From NCBI RefSeq assembly GCF_032854445.1, contig NC_088302.1, positions 31,279,979 to 31,343,978 on the forward strand: a stretch of 64,000 nucleotides of DNA, read 5' to 3'. Positions 48,207-61,600 of the stretch are shown here, piece after piece (within the stretch, counting starts at the first letter, position 1; every line of letters begins with the position of its first letter). The position numbers and the translations under genes were made by a program. Origin of the DNA: Liolophura sinensis (Eukaryota; Mollusca; Polyplacophora; Chitonida; Chitonidae). Under the pieces are notes generated by a model. It made no database searches. It was not told the DNA's origin and saw nothing but the letters and a program-made list of their open reading frames with translations.

Positions 48207-48473
48207 TTTATTTTATTTATTTGATTGGTGTTTTACGCCGTACTCTAGAATATTTCACTTATACGACGGCGGCCAGCATTATGGTGGGTGGAAACCGGGC
48301 AGAGCCCGGGGAAAACCCACGACCATCCGCAGGTTGCGGGCAGACCTTCCCACGTACGACCGGAAAGGAAACCAGCATGTGCTGGACTTGAACTCACAGC
48401 GACCGCATTGGTGAGAGCCTCCTGGGTCATAACGCTGCGCTAGCGCGCTAACCAACTGAGCCACGGAGGCCCC
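48207..48473 (-). mobile_element. SINE family 1, full length, with 14-bp target duplication
   Basis: Reverse-oriented and nearly intact. Flanked by exact ggtttttacaatta at 48,193-48,206 and 48,474-48,487, so it is a comparatively young insertion. Confidence 0.96.
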
Positions 48474-49271
48474 GGTTTTTACAATTAAAATATATACGAT
48501 GTTTGTGTATCATGGGAGAGTGATAATTCTTCAAAACAACAGCATGCATTACACAGAGACAATCGTTTTTTCCTTCTTGTACAAAGGCTATGCTGCCATT
48601 AACACAAAACGGTGCATGCTGCAGTGCAACTGACGCTGCCTGGCAAGAACACCTACTACTCACTGATGTACTTCAGCAAGTGCGCAGACTTGTTTTAAAA
48701 ACGTACACAAAGTTATCTACCACCCACTGTTTTCCTAGAAGCGCATTTGTAATTCACCTTGTTAGGATCTAGACGAACCTATCTCTAGGGATAGTTTAGC
48801 GAACTGTAAACTGCATATCATTATTTACCAAATGAGCAAAGACGATAAGTATATGTAGTTCGATGTGAAAGTTCAACCTTGTACATATTAACTAGTCTAG
48901 CAGCCTATATTCCATCTAGCCACCTGTCTGTATACCTATATATAGTTAGTAGAGAGAGCCACGCCTCGCCAATAGGATGCTTTCAATTAAAGTTCCGATA
49001 TCCCTGGTGCCTGGGTTCGGTTAACATATTCGATCTGGCTTCCTCTGCCAGATCGCCAGATTGCGGTTGCGCTGGGCTTTGCACCCACGACAGTGCGATA
49101 GTTGTCACATGGTCACACATAACTTGTGAAGTCCAGTCTCCTGTCAATTTATCTCTGTTATTTTATTTTAACTGTTCGTGTAAATGCAGAAGTAAGACGC
49201 AATTGCCAAGTTTATTTGCTTTGGCACCATTTATTCGCAATGTTCAAGGCAAGGAATATTATTTCCTAAAG

Positions 49272-49428
49272 GCCTTACGTGCGAAGGTCTGCCCGCCACC
49301 TGCGGATGGTCGTGGGTTTTCACCGGGCTCTGCCAGGTTTCCTCCCAGAACAATGTTGGTCGCCGTCGTATAACTGAAATATTCTTGAGTACGGCGTAAA
49401 ACTCCAATCAAATAAATAAATAAATAAA
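49272..49428 (+). mobile_element. SINE family 1, 5'-truncated, with 12-bp target duplication
   Basis: Runs from ccttacgtgcgaaggtctgc to the (aaat)n tail. Flanked by tatttcctaaag at 49,260-49,271 and 49,429-49,440, so the truncation happened at insertion. Confidence 0.94.
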
Positions 49429-51499
49429 TATTTCCTAAAGCATCGCATGAAATGTCTTTGTGTGGTTTTGATGCAATCTGAATACTGACATGCCACGAAC
49501 CTATGTGGTATAAATATTCCTAGTTATAGTTTGACTCATCATCGTTTGGCGCCGTATCTGCTGCGTATACCTGGCATGTTACCAAGAGTATTTCCTCAAG
49601 CTTTTAATTCAGATATTCACATTGATTTGGCTAAATATTGGCTCCTGTCTGTCCGTATGAATGTACACACAACACAACCTCTAGTCTTTTTGAGTCTTTG
49701 CACATATTTTTTTCAAATTCCTACATATGAATGTCAACGCGGTGATAAACATCCATCATTCATTGATAAAACCACAGATGAAAACCTGGAACATTGGGAC
49801 TTTGTGACAAATTTCTTTCATGGAGATAAAGCGGGTTTTGTACCGAGCTGCTTGAACAATCCATGATATGTATATTTGTGTCGTATGTTGAGTATTCTTG
49901 TTTGACAGATTGAAAAGTTTTTAAGATGAGAAGATTTGTTAATCTTGCGAAATGCGCTCCACCAGTGTGTGGTGCAGTTGTCGTCGAAATGTGTGCCTCA
50001 TTAAAACATCGTAAAAATCGTTAAGATTACATCCTTTCCTATGAACCACATTGTTATACGCCTCTGTGAATGCTTTGAGTTGATTTTTACTGTTGATTTT
50101 GTATATTGGATCAACATTTGAATGCCTGTATCACTGTTACCAGTCTCATCATCATCATTTTTGTGTACACATTTTGCTACTCTTAGCAAAGGTAATATAC
50201 TTACGCATTTTACTACCCTTGACAAAGTTAATATGTGTACACATTTTGATATATGAAATCTAATGCGGAGAGAATATCACTGTGTACATCGTACATAATA
50301 TACTATATACAATAACATCTCCGTATTGGAAAACATGAAATGAAGGAACATTGACTATACGATTATCAGATTAACAGGAACATAATTAACCCTAATTTCC
50401 TTTCTGGACAATCTAGTTCTTTTATGGCTTCAGATATTACGAAAAGAATATATCAGTGTTAAATTGTGTATGGTATTTGTTGGGTAGGCCTGTGGCGAAA
50501 AAGTCATGCAAGAGATTTTCCAAAGATTGAAATATATACCGGTAGTTAAAATGTTTATGGCTGAGTTTATGCGGTTTACTTGAGTCCGGAACGCGAAATA
50601 ATCTTTAGGTTTACCATGTGTCTGACACGGTTAGACTTAGGGTAAAACACGTCATTATTTTCTCATCCATGACCTTATTTTGAACTATATCCTACTTAGC
50701 ACTGTCAGACATTAAATTGTCCGTCTAAAATGCTTTGAAACAACAAATATGAGACCCAGTTCTTAAAATTCCATTTTACTTGTTTTAAAAATGATTTATG
50801 ATGAAAACTCACGAAAAGTCAACATACTTTATTCTTATTAAAGCAGCTCAGCCTTGAGAAAACTTAGTCGCTGCAATACACATGCAGTCTTTATGCAGGC
50901 AAATGTGGTTGGACTTTTTCCTCTAACAAGAAACCAGTGTAGTGTAGCAGCATATGGGCAAATATTTGTTTCTTCTTGGATTGTCACATGTCTTGGCCAA
51001 TCGTCCATCATCTGGTTTTGCGCGGTTCAGCTGTGGCTAAGTATTGCTGGCCGATGAGAAAGTTAGATAATATGCCTGGTTGACAAAGCAACTTTTACAC
51101 GTTTTCCTTTTTTATATATAAACAGTCAACTTCTTAACATAAACCAGACAAGAATAATTATACGTAATACTCAGCGTGCGTGTTGGACCACTGTTTTTGA
51201 AAAGCTGCGTTACTGTAAAAAAAACAAGATAAATCCTTAACGACAAGTACGTCTTTAAGCAAACGCTACTTGTAATGTGATGGCATATGCTGTACTTTTG
51301 GAATCACTGCCAGAATATAAAACACAGTCTGGTAATAGCCACCAACATTTCTTTGAAATGGAGCGGCGTAAATTGTAACAGGCAGAAAACTGTGGTCCTT
51401 TTAAAACAGGAGCAGCGTCACTACCTCGATGCATTGCAGTCATTGGTCCTTCTTATAATGTGTGCTGGAAGTTACGAGAGCCATTGAACATGGCTCTGT

Positions 51500-51505
51500 T
51501 ATATA
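51500..51505 (+). promoter_or_regulatory. Possible TATA box of the FReD gene
   Basis: TATATT about 59 bp before the ATG at 51,559. A start near 51,530 would leave a short leader. Position is plausible but unproven. Confidence 0.3.
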
Positions 51506-51558
51506 TTCAGTGACGCGTAGATTGTACACCTTAGTTCAAAAGAAGGAGAATAATTAAG

Positions 51559-53894
51559 ATGGTACCACTTCAGATAGTTTTGGTTCTTGTTTTCTGTAAG
51601 TTCATGGTTGCTTGGGCTGCCTTACAGTGGCTTGGGACTCCAGGGCTTGGTGAGTAGCTTGTTTTCAATACACCATTTTCGATTCTTTTTGTGTTAGCTC
51701 ATAAATATTCTGTTTTGTGATCAAAAAGGGTTTGGGAATCTCTTCCTGAGAGAAGAACATACTCTTGAAACAGATGGTTTTGGGGGTAGGGTTGTTATTA
51801 CTGAATATATTCGTTAGGGATATCGGATTGGTTTTCATCTGACCATTTTAGACACATTTTTTGTAAGTCATAAATATACCCAGATATCCCAGTTGTGACG
51901 AATAAGGCACTGAGCAGTTTTGAAATTTATTCTTTTAAGAAGTTATGCAGATTTTAATGTTGTTGTAATTGATGCTGCTGAACGTAGTAATTTTGGGATT
52001 GTCGATTGATCAGACCCATATCATTAGCCCAGACCCATATCATTAGCCCAGACCCATATCATTAGCCCAGACCCATATCATTAGCCCATTTCGTGCAAAC
52101 TAAGTCGTCAGTTGCAAAGAGGAATATGTTTGTGAAAGCATCATCAAGTTTTGATTACGAATATTTAACGACCTATGCAAGAACTGGGCAGTTTCGCAGA
52201 ATGCTTTGAATGGGAATGGTATACTTTATGTCGATCTTCAGTTTATCCGGAACCTAACTCGAATAATCATTACGCATTGTTACACAGAAGCCATTATATC
52301 TAGTGAAAACTAAATGATAGCTGAAATTGAATAGGAAAATAGAACTGACTGATTATCAGAAATGGCTAAATGCGAATATGTAGAATGAATATTGACTAAA
52401 TTTGAATACGTAAACACAATATCGGTTCCACGTGGATACCTAGTGCTGGTCAAGTATGAACACATTGAATGCAGTTGGCTTAAACAATTAGTTTGATTCA
52501 ATGTGTACGCAACCGGTGTCAAATACATTGACTAGTTGGTTAAATGTGAATACACACGACACAATCCGTGTTGATCAAATGTGAACGCACTGATTATTTA
52601 TTAAATGGAAAGACATGCAATGATACATTGAGATTTGAGGTTCAACATCAGCACAATAAGTGTTTGTTAATTTGGTACACAATCAATAGTGGTTACTTTT
52701 GGCACACTGAATAGTGGTTAAATGCGAACATTGTATGCATGCATGATCATCATGCGTGTGACATGCGTGCCAAAACACCGCACTGGACAGCTAAAGCCTT
52801 AGTTGTACGTGTTATAGTTAAATGTGAGAACAATTTGAATACAAAGAGAGATGATTTAGTGTTTAGTGTTAATCGAGCTGAGCGGTGCCACACATAAAAG
52901 AGCGTTGGTTAAATGTGTTCCTATAAAATCCATAAAGAGAAACCACAAAGAAAATAGAAAACTACTTATATAACATCACAGTATTTCATGGTGCCAGGAG
53001 GCATGGAAATCGCTAATCTTAAAACATTTACATGAACAATTAGAATAAAAACTTTAACCGAGGTAAACTGACAACGGACCAGATTTCACCGGTTACGTGT
53101 GATGGTTTGCCAGTTATCACATAGTCGTCGCTGCTCTGGTTTCACTCTCTATGCTGTGCGTCTTCAATTATATTTAAGAGATCACACGTAATGTTTGGCC
53201 ATGAGTGGAATTCCCCATTTAAAGTCATGTATATGATTCATTCTTCCATTGACGGTGACGCTTTGTGGGCAGACTGATAGCGTATTAGCCTGCCTATTAG
53301 CCTGCCTATGTATAGCAACTGACCAATGGGCATTCGGACCCGAGTTGCCATTGCGCGTGAAAAGGCGCTACGTTATATAAAGACGTAGATATAATAAATA
53401 CAAGTCAAACTTCGCTGTTTAAGACCTAATAGTTGTATTCCTTCTTTTCAAAGGCAAACCCCAAGCAACAGCTGGTATTTCGTACTAGCCATAAGCGAGG
53501 CACATATTTTGCTCCTTCTTTCAACGCTGTGGGGCTCACTTCACGATTCTTTGCAGCTACGCAATAGCCTGCTTGATGTATTGACTGATAGGTTTACAAA
53601 TACCTGCGGAAATGTTATGATGTTAAGCGCTTATTGTGTGACTTTAAGGTCGATTGCGCCGAAATGAATGGGAACCTCATAACTCCTGTCAAGGTATATA
53701 TCAAAACAAGAAATGCTAACAATGACATGAATCGTCTATTTTCAGGTCGGTCTTGTGGAATCCCCCCACGTGACTGTCAAGATCTCTTGGACGCTGGCTA
53801 CCGTTATAATGGGATATACGTGGTCTACCCCCGCGAATCTGACTTAGGCTTCCCCGTTTACTGTGATATGGAGACAGATGGCGGTGGTTGGCTG
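51559..53894 (+). CDS. Secreted fibrinogen-related-domain protein, 5' part (3' partial)
   Basis: Exon 1, 51,559-51,649, encodes MVPLQIVLVLVFCKFMVAWA and ten more residues: a short hydrophobic signal peptide. It ends at a phase 1 donor (GTGAGT). Exon 2, 53,746-53,894, follows a tttcag acceptor and ends at TTGGCTG/GTGAGT in phase 0; together they give 80 codons. Exon 2 begins GRSCGIPPRDCQDLLDAGY and ends FPVYCDMETDGGGWL, the classic start of a fibrinogen C-terminal domain (Pro-Arg-Asp-Cys, then Phe-Pro-Val-Tyr-Cys-Asp-Met and Gly-Gly-Gly-Trp). There is almost nothing between signal peptide and domain, as in ficolin- or techylectin-like FReD proteins without a collagen or Ig region. The rest of the domain (about 170 residues, including the calcium and ligand sites) was not found before the right edge. 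Such proteins are often lectins in invertebrate immunity, but binding cannot be read from this part. Confidence 0.88.
52011..52087. repeat. 19-bp tandem repeat, four copies
   Basis: Four perfect copies of cagacccatatcattagcc in intron 1 of the FReD gene. Confidence 0.95.
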
Positions 53895-56450
53895 GTGAGT
53901 CAACAATAGTTTCATTATACAGTAAGCATGCACATGACACTCATGTAATGAAACCGTCAACTGATTATTAACTGTTTGCGTAACCTGCTTCTGCAGCCAT
54001 ATTGGAATAAACCTGCCACTGATTTAATGAATCCTACAAGACACTTTGCTTGACCTACTTCCGGCAGCCTGGTTGGAGCAATTCTGCTTTATACCTGCTC
54101 ATGTTAATATGATACCTCCATAATGGCTGGCACGCTGAATGAGACTGCCCCAAGCAAATCTCTTCCAGAAGCAGTGGGGTGGGTGGTTATGTAAAGCACA
54201 GGCAAATTGCGGTTCAGCAAAGATATGTTTTACCGCTTTGTTTTTTTTTTTTAATATTTTTATTTCACCAATATGATATTTCAGTTATAACAGTACATAA
54301 ATATACTTCGACCGGAATTAATGTTATGATGAATATCGTGAAAATCATAAATTACAGCGCTGGTAATAATATGAATAGGAAGAAATGAAATACAGTTTAT
54401 TGCAGTCTGCAGACTTGATCCCTAATGACCGATTTTTCTAATCATTTTGCATTTCATCTCTGACTGAAAAAGGGAGTTGAAAGAGCAAGCTTTCATTGTG
54501 GAGGGCAACTTATTCTGTTCCAATAGTCGCTGCATTCTACACGTATTCTGCATGGATGTAGTGACAAGTTGGTTCAATGGAGAAGGCGATGCAAGTCTAA
54601 ACACATTGCGGGGATGCAAATCTAAACACATTGCTAGAGTAGAATAACAATAGTATTTGGACGACTTTGTGAAATATTACCACCGTCTTAACATACAGCC
54701 AGATAATTTGGCTCTGTTGTGTTCTCAACGCGAGCGATATTTGCTCAGGTCGTTCTCAAACACCAACATTTAATGTAACTTTCGTTCGCAGTTGCCCACG
54801 ATAACAAATACACAAGTAAATTTTAAGTGCTTAGGTAATGCTTTTAGTGTTGAGCCTTGCGTTTATCAACTTATTGATGGTTAGTTTTAAAGACATTAAG
54901 CTATACAGCTCCGTTGTTACAGTAAAAGGGAAGTTTTAATCAGCTGAACATTTCAAAATTATGTAATTCCTGTAACTTCCAAAGAAACGCTCGACAACAT
55001 GTTGAGAAAACCCGATCAGATGTCCATATCTGACACCCAGGATATGAATGTAATGTTCTTATACCTCGGGAAACATCTGGGAGTATATCCCGTGAAACAG
55101 ATGGCATATAGTAAACACCAGGGAACATGAACCATACAGTTTATCCGATGGCTGCTTTGTTGGTGCTTTTGGAATCGTCAGCGTTGGGCATCTTATACAG
55201 CTTTATCTCTGATTTCATTTAGTATTTATATAGATGGATGTGCTCATCGTGTTCTGAAGTCGCCATGAATTTTCTTTCTTCACTTCCATCTACACTAAAT
55301 TAAACATGATTATACATGGTATGTGTCTCTCTACGTTGCTTTCGCGATTAGGAGATACACATTTCAAGTGATGTTATGCTTTACTTCTCGCTAATTCATA
55401 ATACTTCTTTAGATTTTGTTATTGTTATTATTATTATTAAGGTTATTATTTTAACTAGCCAGGCTCAGATACAGTATATGTATAGTTGATCCGTGTTATG
55501 CAATGAAAGGATAATACAAATAAGGGACATCAATTGGGCTATCCCTTCATTCGGATAAGGGCGTGATTATAGTGAAAGGACCTTGTTATCCGTATTTTAT
55601 TTGTTAAACTAAGAAGCTCAAATGTCGCTGTCTCTGTAGTTGTGTAAGTGGGCTGGTTGTTCAGGCGGTAGGTCGCATTTGCAACATGCTATCATTTAAG
55701 GTGGATCATTCACTTAACCATGATCGTAAGTGAATGACGTCACTGACATGGGAGATTCTGCAGATTTTGAATTTTTTTTTTTGCAATATCAACATCTTCA
55801 TACAGTTAAGGTACCAGTCTTTAGCAGTTATTATGTCTCTTTCATAAGAAATTCTTCTTAATACTTATATCATACATCGTTTCCTGCATACATAGCCTCA
55901 CATCTTCTAGGTCAATAAATCTCATACAATCAGTGAAACCTGAATTTCTTGGCACAAAATATATATTTTGATACGATCTAAAGAATAGCTGAATAATAAA
56001 GAAAGGCTAACTTTAGAGGACTAAAACGAGCGCCACTCAGATAAAGTTGTGTTACATAACAGAAAGAAGGCCTGGCAGTTGAAGTATTATCGGTTGATCT
56101 AGAACAAGCGTTCTGGACTACTTCGTGTGGTCTAAATACCCACTGTGACCATCCTATCTGATCTAAATATGTACACGTTATCAAGCTAGAAAGGGTTGAC
56201 GGATATCACTTTGAACAGCCAGACTTCATACCCTGTCTAAATGAGTCGTGCACAGTACCGAACGTCGAAAAGGCAGGAAAAACATCCATACATTTGCACG
56301 TTTTGTTAAAAAAAATCGATTTTTTTTCTGGTATTGAGGCATAAGAAAAAAAATCTTTCTCAGTTTCTTCATCATTATATTCCAACTGGGTATCGACTCT
56401 ACAGTATATCTAAAACTTACTTCTTACTTGTATCTATAGCTAAGTATGTT

Positions 56451-56645
56451 GAGGCATCCGTGGCGTAGTGGTCAGAGTGCTGTTGTAGCACAGTGACCCA
56501 GGACCTAGTCCTGTTCATGCTAGTTTCATTTCCGGTTGTACGTTGGAAGATCTTCCAGCAACCTGCGCTGTCTGACCGCTGTCGTATAACTGAAATATTC
56601 TTGTGCACGGCGTAAAACACCAATCCAAATAAATAAATAAAATAA
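56451..56645 (+). mobile_element. SINE family 1 with internal deletion
   Basis: Head catccgtggcgtagtggtca, then ttccagcaacctgcgctgtc skipping most of the body, then the tail cggcgtaaaacaccaatcc and aaataaata. Confidence 0.88.
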
Positions 56646-56709
56646 ACACTGGAGTCTGTTTATCAGATCAGTCAGCTGTCTGGGTATGAGCGACCGCCTG
56701 TGTCGGGTG

Positions 56710-56745
56710 AACACTGGCCATACTGTATATAGCATGGCCAGTGTT
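56710..56745. repeat. Perfect 12-bp inverted repeat with 12-nt loop
   Basis: AACACTGGCCAT (56,710-56,721) and ATGGCCAGTGTT (56,734-56,745) are exact reverse complements around actgtatatagc. Confidence 0.9.
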
Positions 56746-58394
56746 GTGAGGATTTTAAGGCGCTAACACTCCCCCGTTAGACCTGACAGACCTTGCTACG
56801 GCAGTATTCTTGATGAGAAAGAATGTTCAAAGCTGCAATTTAAATACATTACAATAAAGTCTTTTAATAATTTTTTGTTAAACCTGTATATGTATAGATG
56901 TATGTATGAAATGTACCACACCCTCGTAGAGCATACCAGATGTTAAGTTCAGCTTTGCAAACGCTTAACGGCCTACATCTTGCAGGATCGGGTTCATTGT
57001 TATCATAAGTGTCCTGGCTTCAAAAAGACAGAAAAAACTGCAAAGTGAAATATACGATTACAAATCATGGGCATAAAATCACAGAAAGATTCGTCTGGAA
57101 AAAGGCATGGCGCAGCTGTCCTCTGTGCAGACTTGGAAGTCACGTGACTTTACCGTTAGTATGGTGAGAAACGTACATGTACACTTAGTCCTGGAGAACA
57201 TAGACTGTTTATTTCTTCATTGTGTTATTATATAAATCTGAATTAGTGTCTATAGCTATCTTGTCACAATCTCCTAATCTACCTTATACTTCATGTTTGG
57301 TGTACAGAAAGGATCGCTTATGGCATTGCCATTTGATTAACCCGTTAAGTCAATAAAGCCTGTTATATTTAGGTTGTGGCTTGTCATGTTTTTATAGGAT
57401 TACGTCTACATACAAATCTACTTACAAGATGACATGGCCGATGTCTCATATCAGCCTCCTGTTGGACTTATAGGTTAATGCGCGGATAGCGCCACCATGT
57501 GGTTAGTATCTAAAAATTACCGTTAACTTCCACTACATCAAGACAAGGTTGAGTATTAAATGATCTGCTATATAATGTGCATTTGTGAATTTTTCACGGT
57601 TTTCACCAAGGTTTCTTCTATCTTTAGGTAGCATATGTGCATGCTCAGCCATTTCGGTTTCTTTTCCCTCCGTTAAGGAGCCACCCGTGGTTACAAGCAG
57701 TGTAAAACAGAATATCGGTTGATGAATTTCTTTTAGGGGTGACGTTGTTGGTGATGAAGTCTGCACATGTAAGACCCACGCGATAAGAAGAGCCTGCTGT
57801 TAGATACAAGAGCTGTGTCTTACCCACTTTCCTGGCCGTCCCGGTATGTCGGGGGTAGACATTCCTTTCACTAAAACAGCATTAAGAACGGGCTGCAGTA
57901 CAGACCGGGCTGCAGAGCAGTAGAGTTTTTTTTCACTCTTGTGTGATATCGTTAGTCGTAATTACCGTGGCCTACTCTACCCCTTTACCTTCACCTTCAA
58001 CACTGTTCGTCAGCTCATAACCCTTGCTAAGCGGCGTAGTGAAGCATCACACCTAGACGTCAGCACCTAACAACGGACGGTATTTTGACAAGACACTAAC
58101 TCTAAGAAAACACAACTGTCACTGCAATAACGATTCTATCCAGCGGAAATGACCGGCGTGTGTGCTGACCACCTGTCATTTCTTCCCCTTGAAGAATATA
58201 CATGCATGTTTTCTCCTTAAGCGAAGTTCTATGCATTCTGCCTCTTGTTTATTTGTTCCATTGGTATACTCAAGATCAGCTAACTCGTTCCATATTTGCT
58301 AATCTAATACACACGCGTAAAATACAGAGCTCGTGAGAGACCAAGCACCACACACGCCTAAGTAAGTTTACATGATGAACTTTCAGTGCTCCAG

Positions 58395-58660
58395 TCTAAG
58401 CTGTAGCCTGGTTAGATTTGATAACAAACTTGTCTTAGTGTCGCAGCATAACCGGTAGTCCGGTTAGATTTGATGACAAAACTTGTCTTAGTGTCGCAGC
58501 ATAACCGGTAGTCTGGTTAGATTTGATGACAAAACTTTTATTAATGCTGCAGCATAACATGTAGTCTGCTTAGATATGATGAGAAGACTTTTGTTTGTGC
58601 CCCAGCATAACCTGTGGCCCGGTTAGATTTGATGACAAAATGACTTGTGTTAGTGACTTG
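58395..58660. repeat. 53-bp tandem repeat, about five copies
   Basis: Units with ggttagatttgatgacaaaa and gtgtcgcagcataacc. The second and third are nearly identical, the outer ones diverged. Confidence 0.9.
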
Positions 58661-61600
58661 TGTGAACTAATTAAATGGTGGTAGGAAACGCACGTGATGG
58701 TAGCAAAACCACCTCGTAACAAACATGCTGACGTAAAGCCCCAACCATATAATACAGAGGTAGATCGAATGGTCTATTTTATATTGTGATCGATTATACT
58801 GGGATTTAAAGGGGGCTTTATAGGTGGCTTTTTACGTCTTCAACTCTGGATTTCTTGTCTTTAACAATGAGCATAATTCTCTTATAAGTAAATATGCACA
58901 GAGGGTCCAGAATCTCTGGCGCTCTGCTTTACGATATTGTCTGGTTTCGCTAGACCCGAAACTTGGGGCTGTCTTTCCATTGTGGAATTGGATCGCCACT
59001 GTGGATATATTAACATTTACACGGTTTGAATATTAAATATCACTCATTCGCCTGGAACATACCATGCGTCTTTCCAACATCATTGAAAACTATTGACTGC
59101 TTCTCTTTGCGCGATTCCATCCTATTTTTGAACTTTATATAATTTCTTAGTTCTTTGGTAGTTTCTGTTAAAGGTCGTTTTGGGAAATGACCTTGCGATT
59201 ATTGACCTGGAACGTCCATCTCGGTTGACGGCTGGTATACGAATGTCTGTTTCGACGCTTAGATTTATACCCCACGAAAAAGTCAGCTAATGCACATCTG
59301 TATGTATGCTTAATAATAAGAAGAGTAAAAAGATAGTAATAAGAAAATGAATTCTCTATCCGGTTGAAGATTGGTGATTGGCCATAAAAGCTTTTTGACA
59401 CATCTGGAAGGAAAACATTTAGGCAACGCACTCACGAAGACTATAAGTTCAAACATTACCTTAGCTTTATCATCACAGCAATGGTTTATATGTCATAACG
59501 CCCAGATTGGGCGTTAGTCCAGCATTATGACGAGATGAAAATAAAATCATCCATCCTTTTTTGCTCACCCTCAGCGGTTCATGCACGGCTATTAAGGACC
59601 ACACACTCTCACAAACTGTCACTTGGTGCGGTACATCGGCTGAATGCTTAATGCTCTCAGAAATGGCCGCCTTAAAAGAAAACACATGTATTCAGTAAAT
59701 TGTTTATCATAAAGCATTTTTCATGTTAAGTCTGTGTGCACCGTCAAAGCGATGTATAGAAAAAAAGGATATATGCCCTGTATACTGAAACATTACTTCC
59801 TGGTTCTTTACGAGCAAATTGGAGTATGTTTTTATCAGTATGTGTGTCCTTATTCTGGAGTACAATTAATATCCAGTTTCTCCACAAGCAGCGTTAATAA
59901 AAAAGCCCCTAAGAGGCTGTTAACAAATTAGCCAATTAGACACAGGGACCCTGTTAACCCAAGGCATCTTTACTGACCATATGGCCCTCACCCAAGTGCC
60001 GTAAACTAAGGGCAGTCTGACTAATCCCTTTCATTTTGTTCAGCCAGTCAGCAAACTAATGCACATGAAGAACCAGGAAATGGCGTCAGGGCTGGTTCCG
60101 TGGTGGCGTTCGGAACGGTCATCTGCTATAATCACTGTCTCAGAACAAAGATCGGTAATTGTCTTATATTCAAATGAAGGCGAAACCAATTAATTACGGT
60201 ATTTGGTAATGATTAATAAATGTCCTTTGATCGCTGCCGATGAAAAATTGTACATGTGCACTTTTAACTTTAGCTAGGACACTTGTCCGAATTCAGGTCC
60301 GATTAGCCAAGACTTCACCGGAAAGCTTGACGACCTTTATTGTATAAAATGCAGACAAACTGTATGCATGACGAGGCCATTTTGAAAACCGGCACTTAGG
60401 GTGGTAGAGTGAATCTAGGCAGAAAAAACAGACCGTCGTATACCAGGAATCAAGCAGGTCAATAACCACAAGGCCAATTCCACAAACGACGTTCAACACA
60501 AAACACCAAGATCTAAGAAAGTACATAAAATACGAAATTACGACGGGTTTATGCAAAGAATAGCAGTTAACAGATTTCGTTCATGGTGGAAAGACGTAAG
60601 GAATGTTCTAGGCGAATGAGTCAGATCAGTTTCCGAATCGCACATCGTATCAGCGTTGTCGATAATCAAATTATGTATTTGAGTTGCTCTTGATCACAAC
60701 TGACACATGTTTTGAACAGTAAGAAACTCCTCTTATAACACAGACAGACACTGCATGTATTTATCCATCGAACCATTTCAACTTTGCGGTGTAAGAATTA
60801 AATTCATGAATGGAATTCCTCCATTCAACGCCTCTTGAGAAGATCTTGGGATTCACCTTGGGAACCCAGTTTTCACACTCTTACTCTTTTATATGGAATA
60901 CTCTTTTAAAATTCTTCGAATACATTTGTTTACATTTTGCTTCTTTCATCTCCTTTTACAAATGAAGGCCCAATAATGCACTGTGGTGTCATTTAGGGAG
61001 TGACGTCAGAATGCCACAGGGCTAGTATAAGCTCCTGCACTGATTCAAAACTAAGCAAATTGATTTACATGTATTTATCACTCGGTGATGTAATTCTCAC
61101 CGCTGATCCCGAGTTTGTATCGTTTCAAAAAATGTCACGGCCGAACGCCTACATGGAAACACTTCACTGTTTCTGTGATTGGCCACTCATTTTTGTGTCA
61201 CCCTGGCCTCAGATGGATCTGTGATTTTAACACATGTTTTATATGTTCGCAAGCCCTAAATTCCTTTAGTCAAGGAGTTTCATTTCAGGAACCACTTTCA
61301 CAAAACTACCCAATATTTCTCAACATTTTCATAACGCTGTCAAAATGTAATCCTTTTTTTTTCATATATTGACACTGACGAATCTTCTCTGTCAGCATAT
61401 GGTTTTCATTTTGTGGCATGCAACATATTTCCCGGCGTGTCTGTCTATCAAGTATCATTGAGAAAATGTCTTTTTTTAACCGTTGAATACAAGACTAAAC
61501 TTAATTGAAATGAAGTAGCAGTGAAATGGAGTGTGCCGTCACGTGACTCTAATTTGACACCTCCATTACACAAGAGCGTTCCTTGTGCTCAGTGATGGTC

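Larger units (their letters stand above)
43315..51558. other. Interval without recognised exons
   Basis: Contains a 57-bp minisatellite, SINEs, further pieces of dispersed repeat B and short AT tracts. Open frames at 48,879-49,373 and 49,531-49,866 overlap repeat material or show no recognised homology. Confidence 0.55.

Noticed and set aside
48152..48464. Open frames on both strands near 48.2-48.5 kb
   Set aside because: They lie within the intact SINE at 48,207-48,473.
48879..49373. 164-codon plus-strand frame as a gene
   Set aside because: Its second half runs into a SINE copy and its middle matches dispersed repeat B, so it is a composite of repeats.
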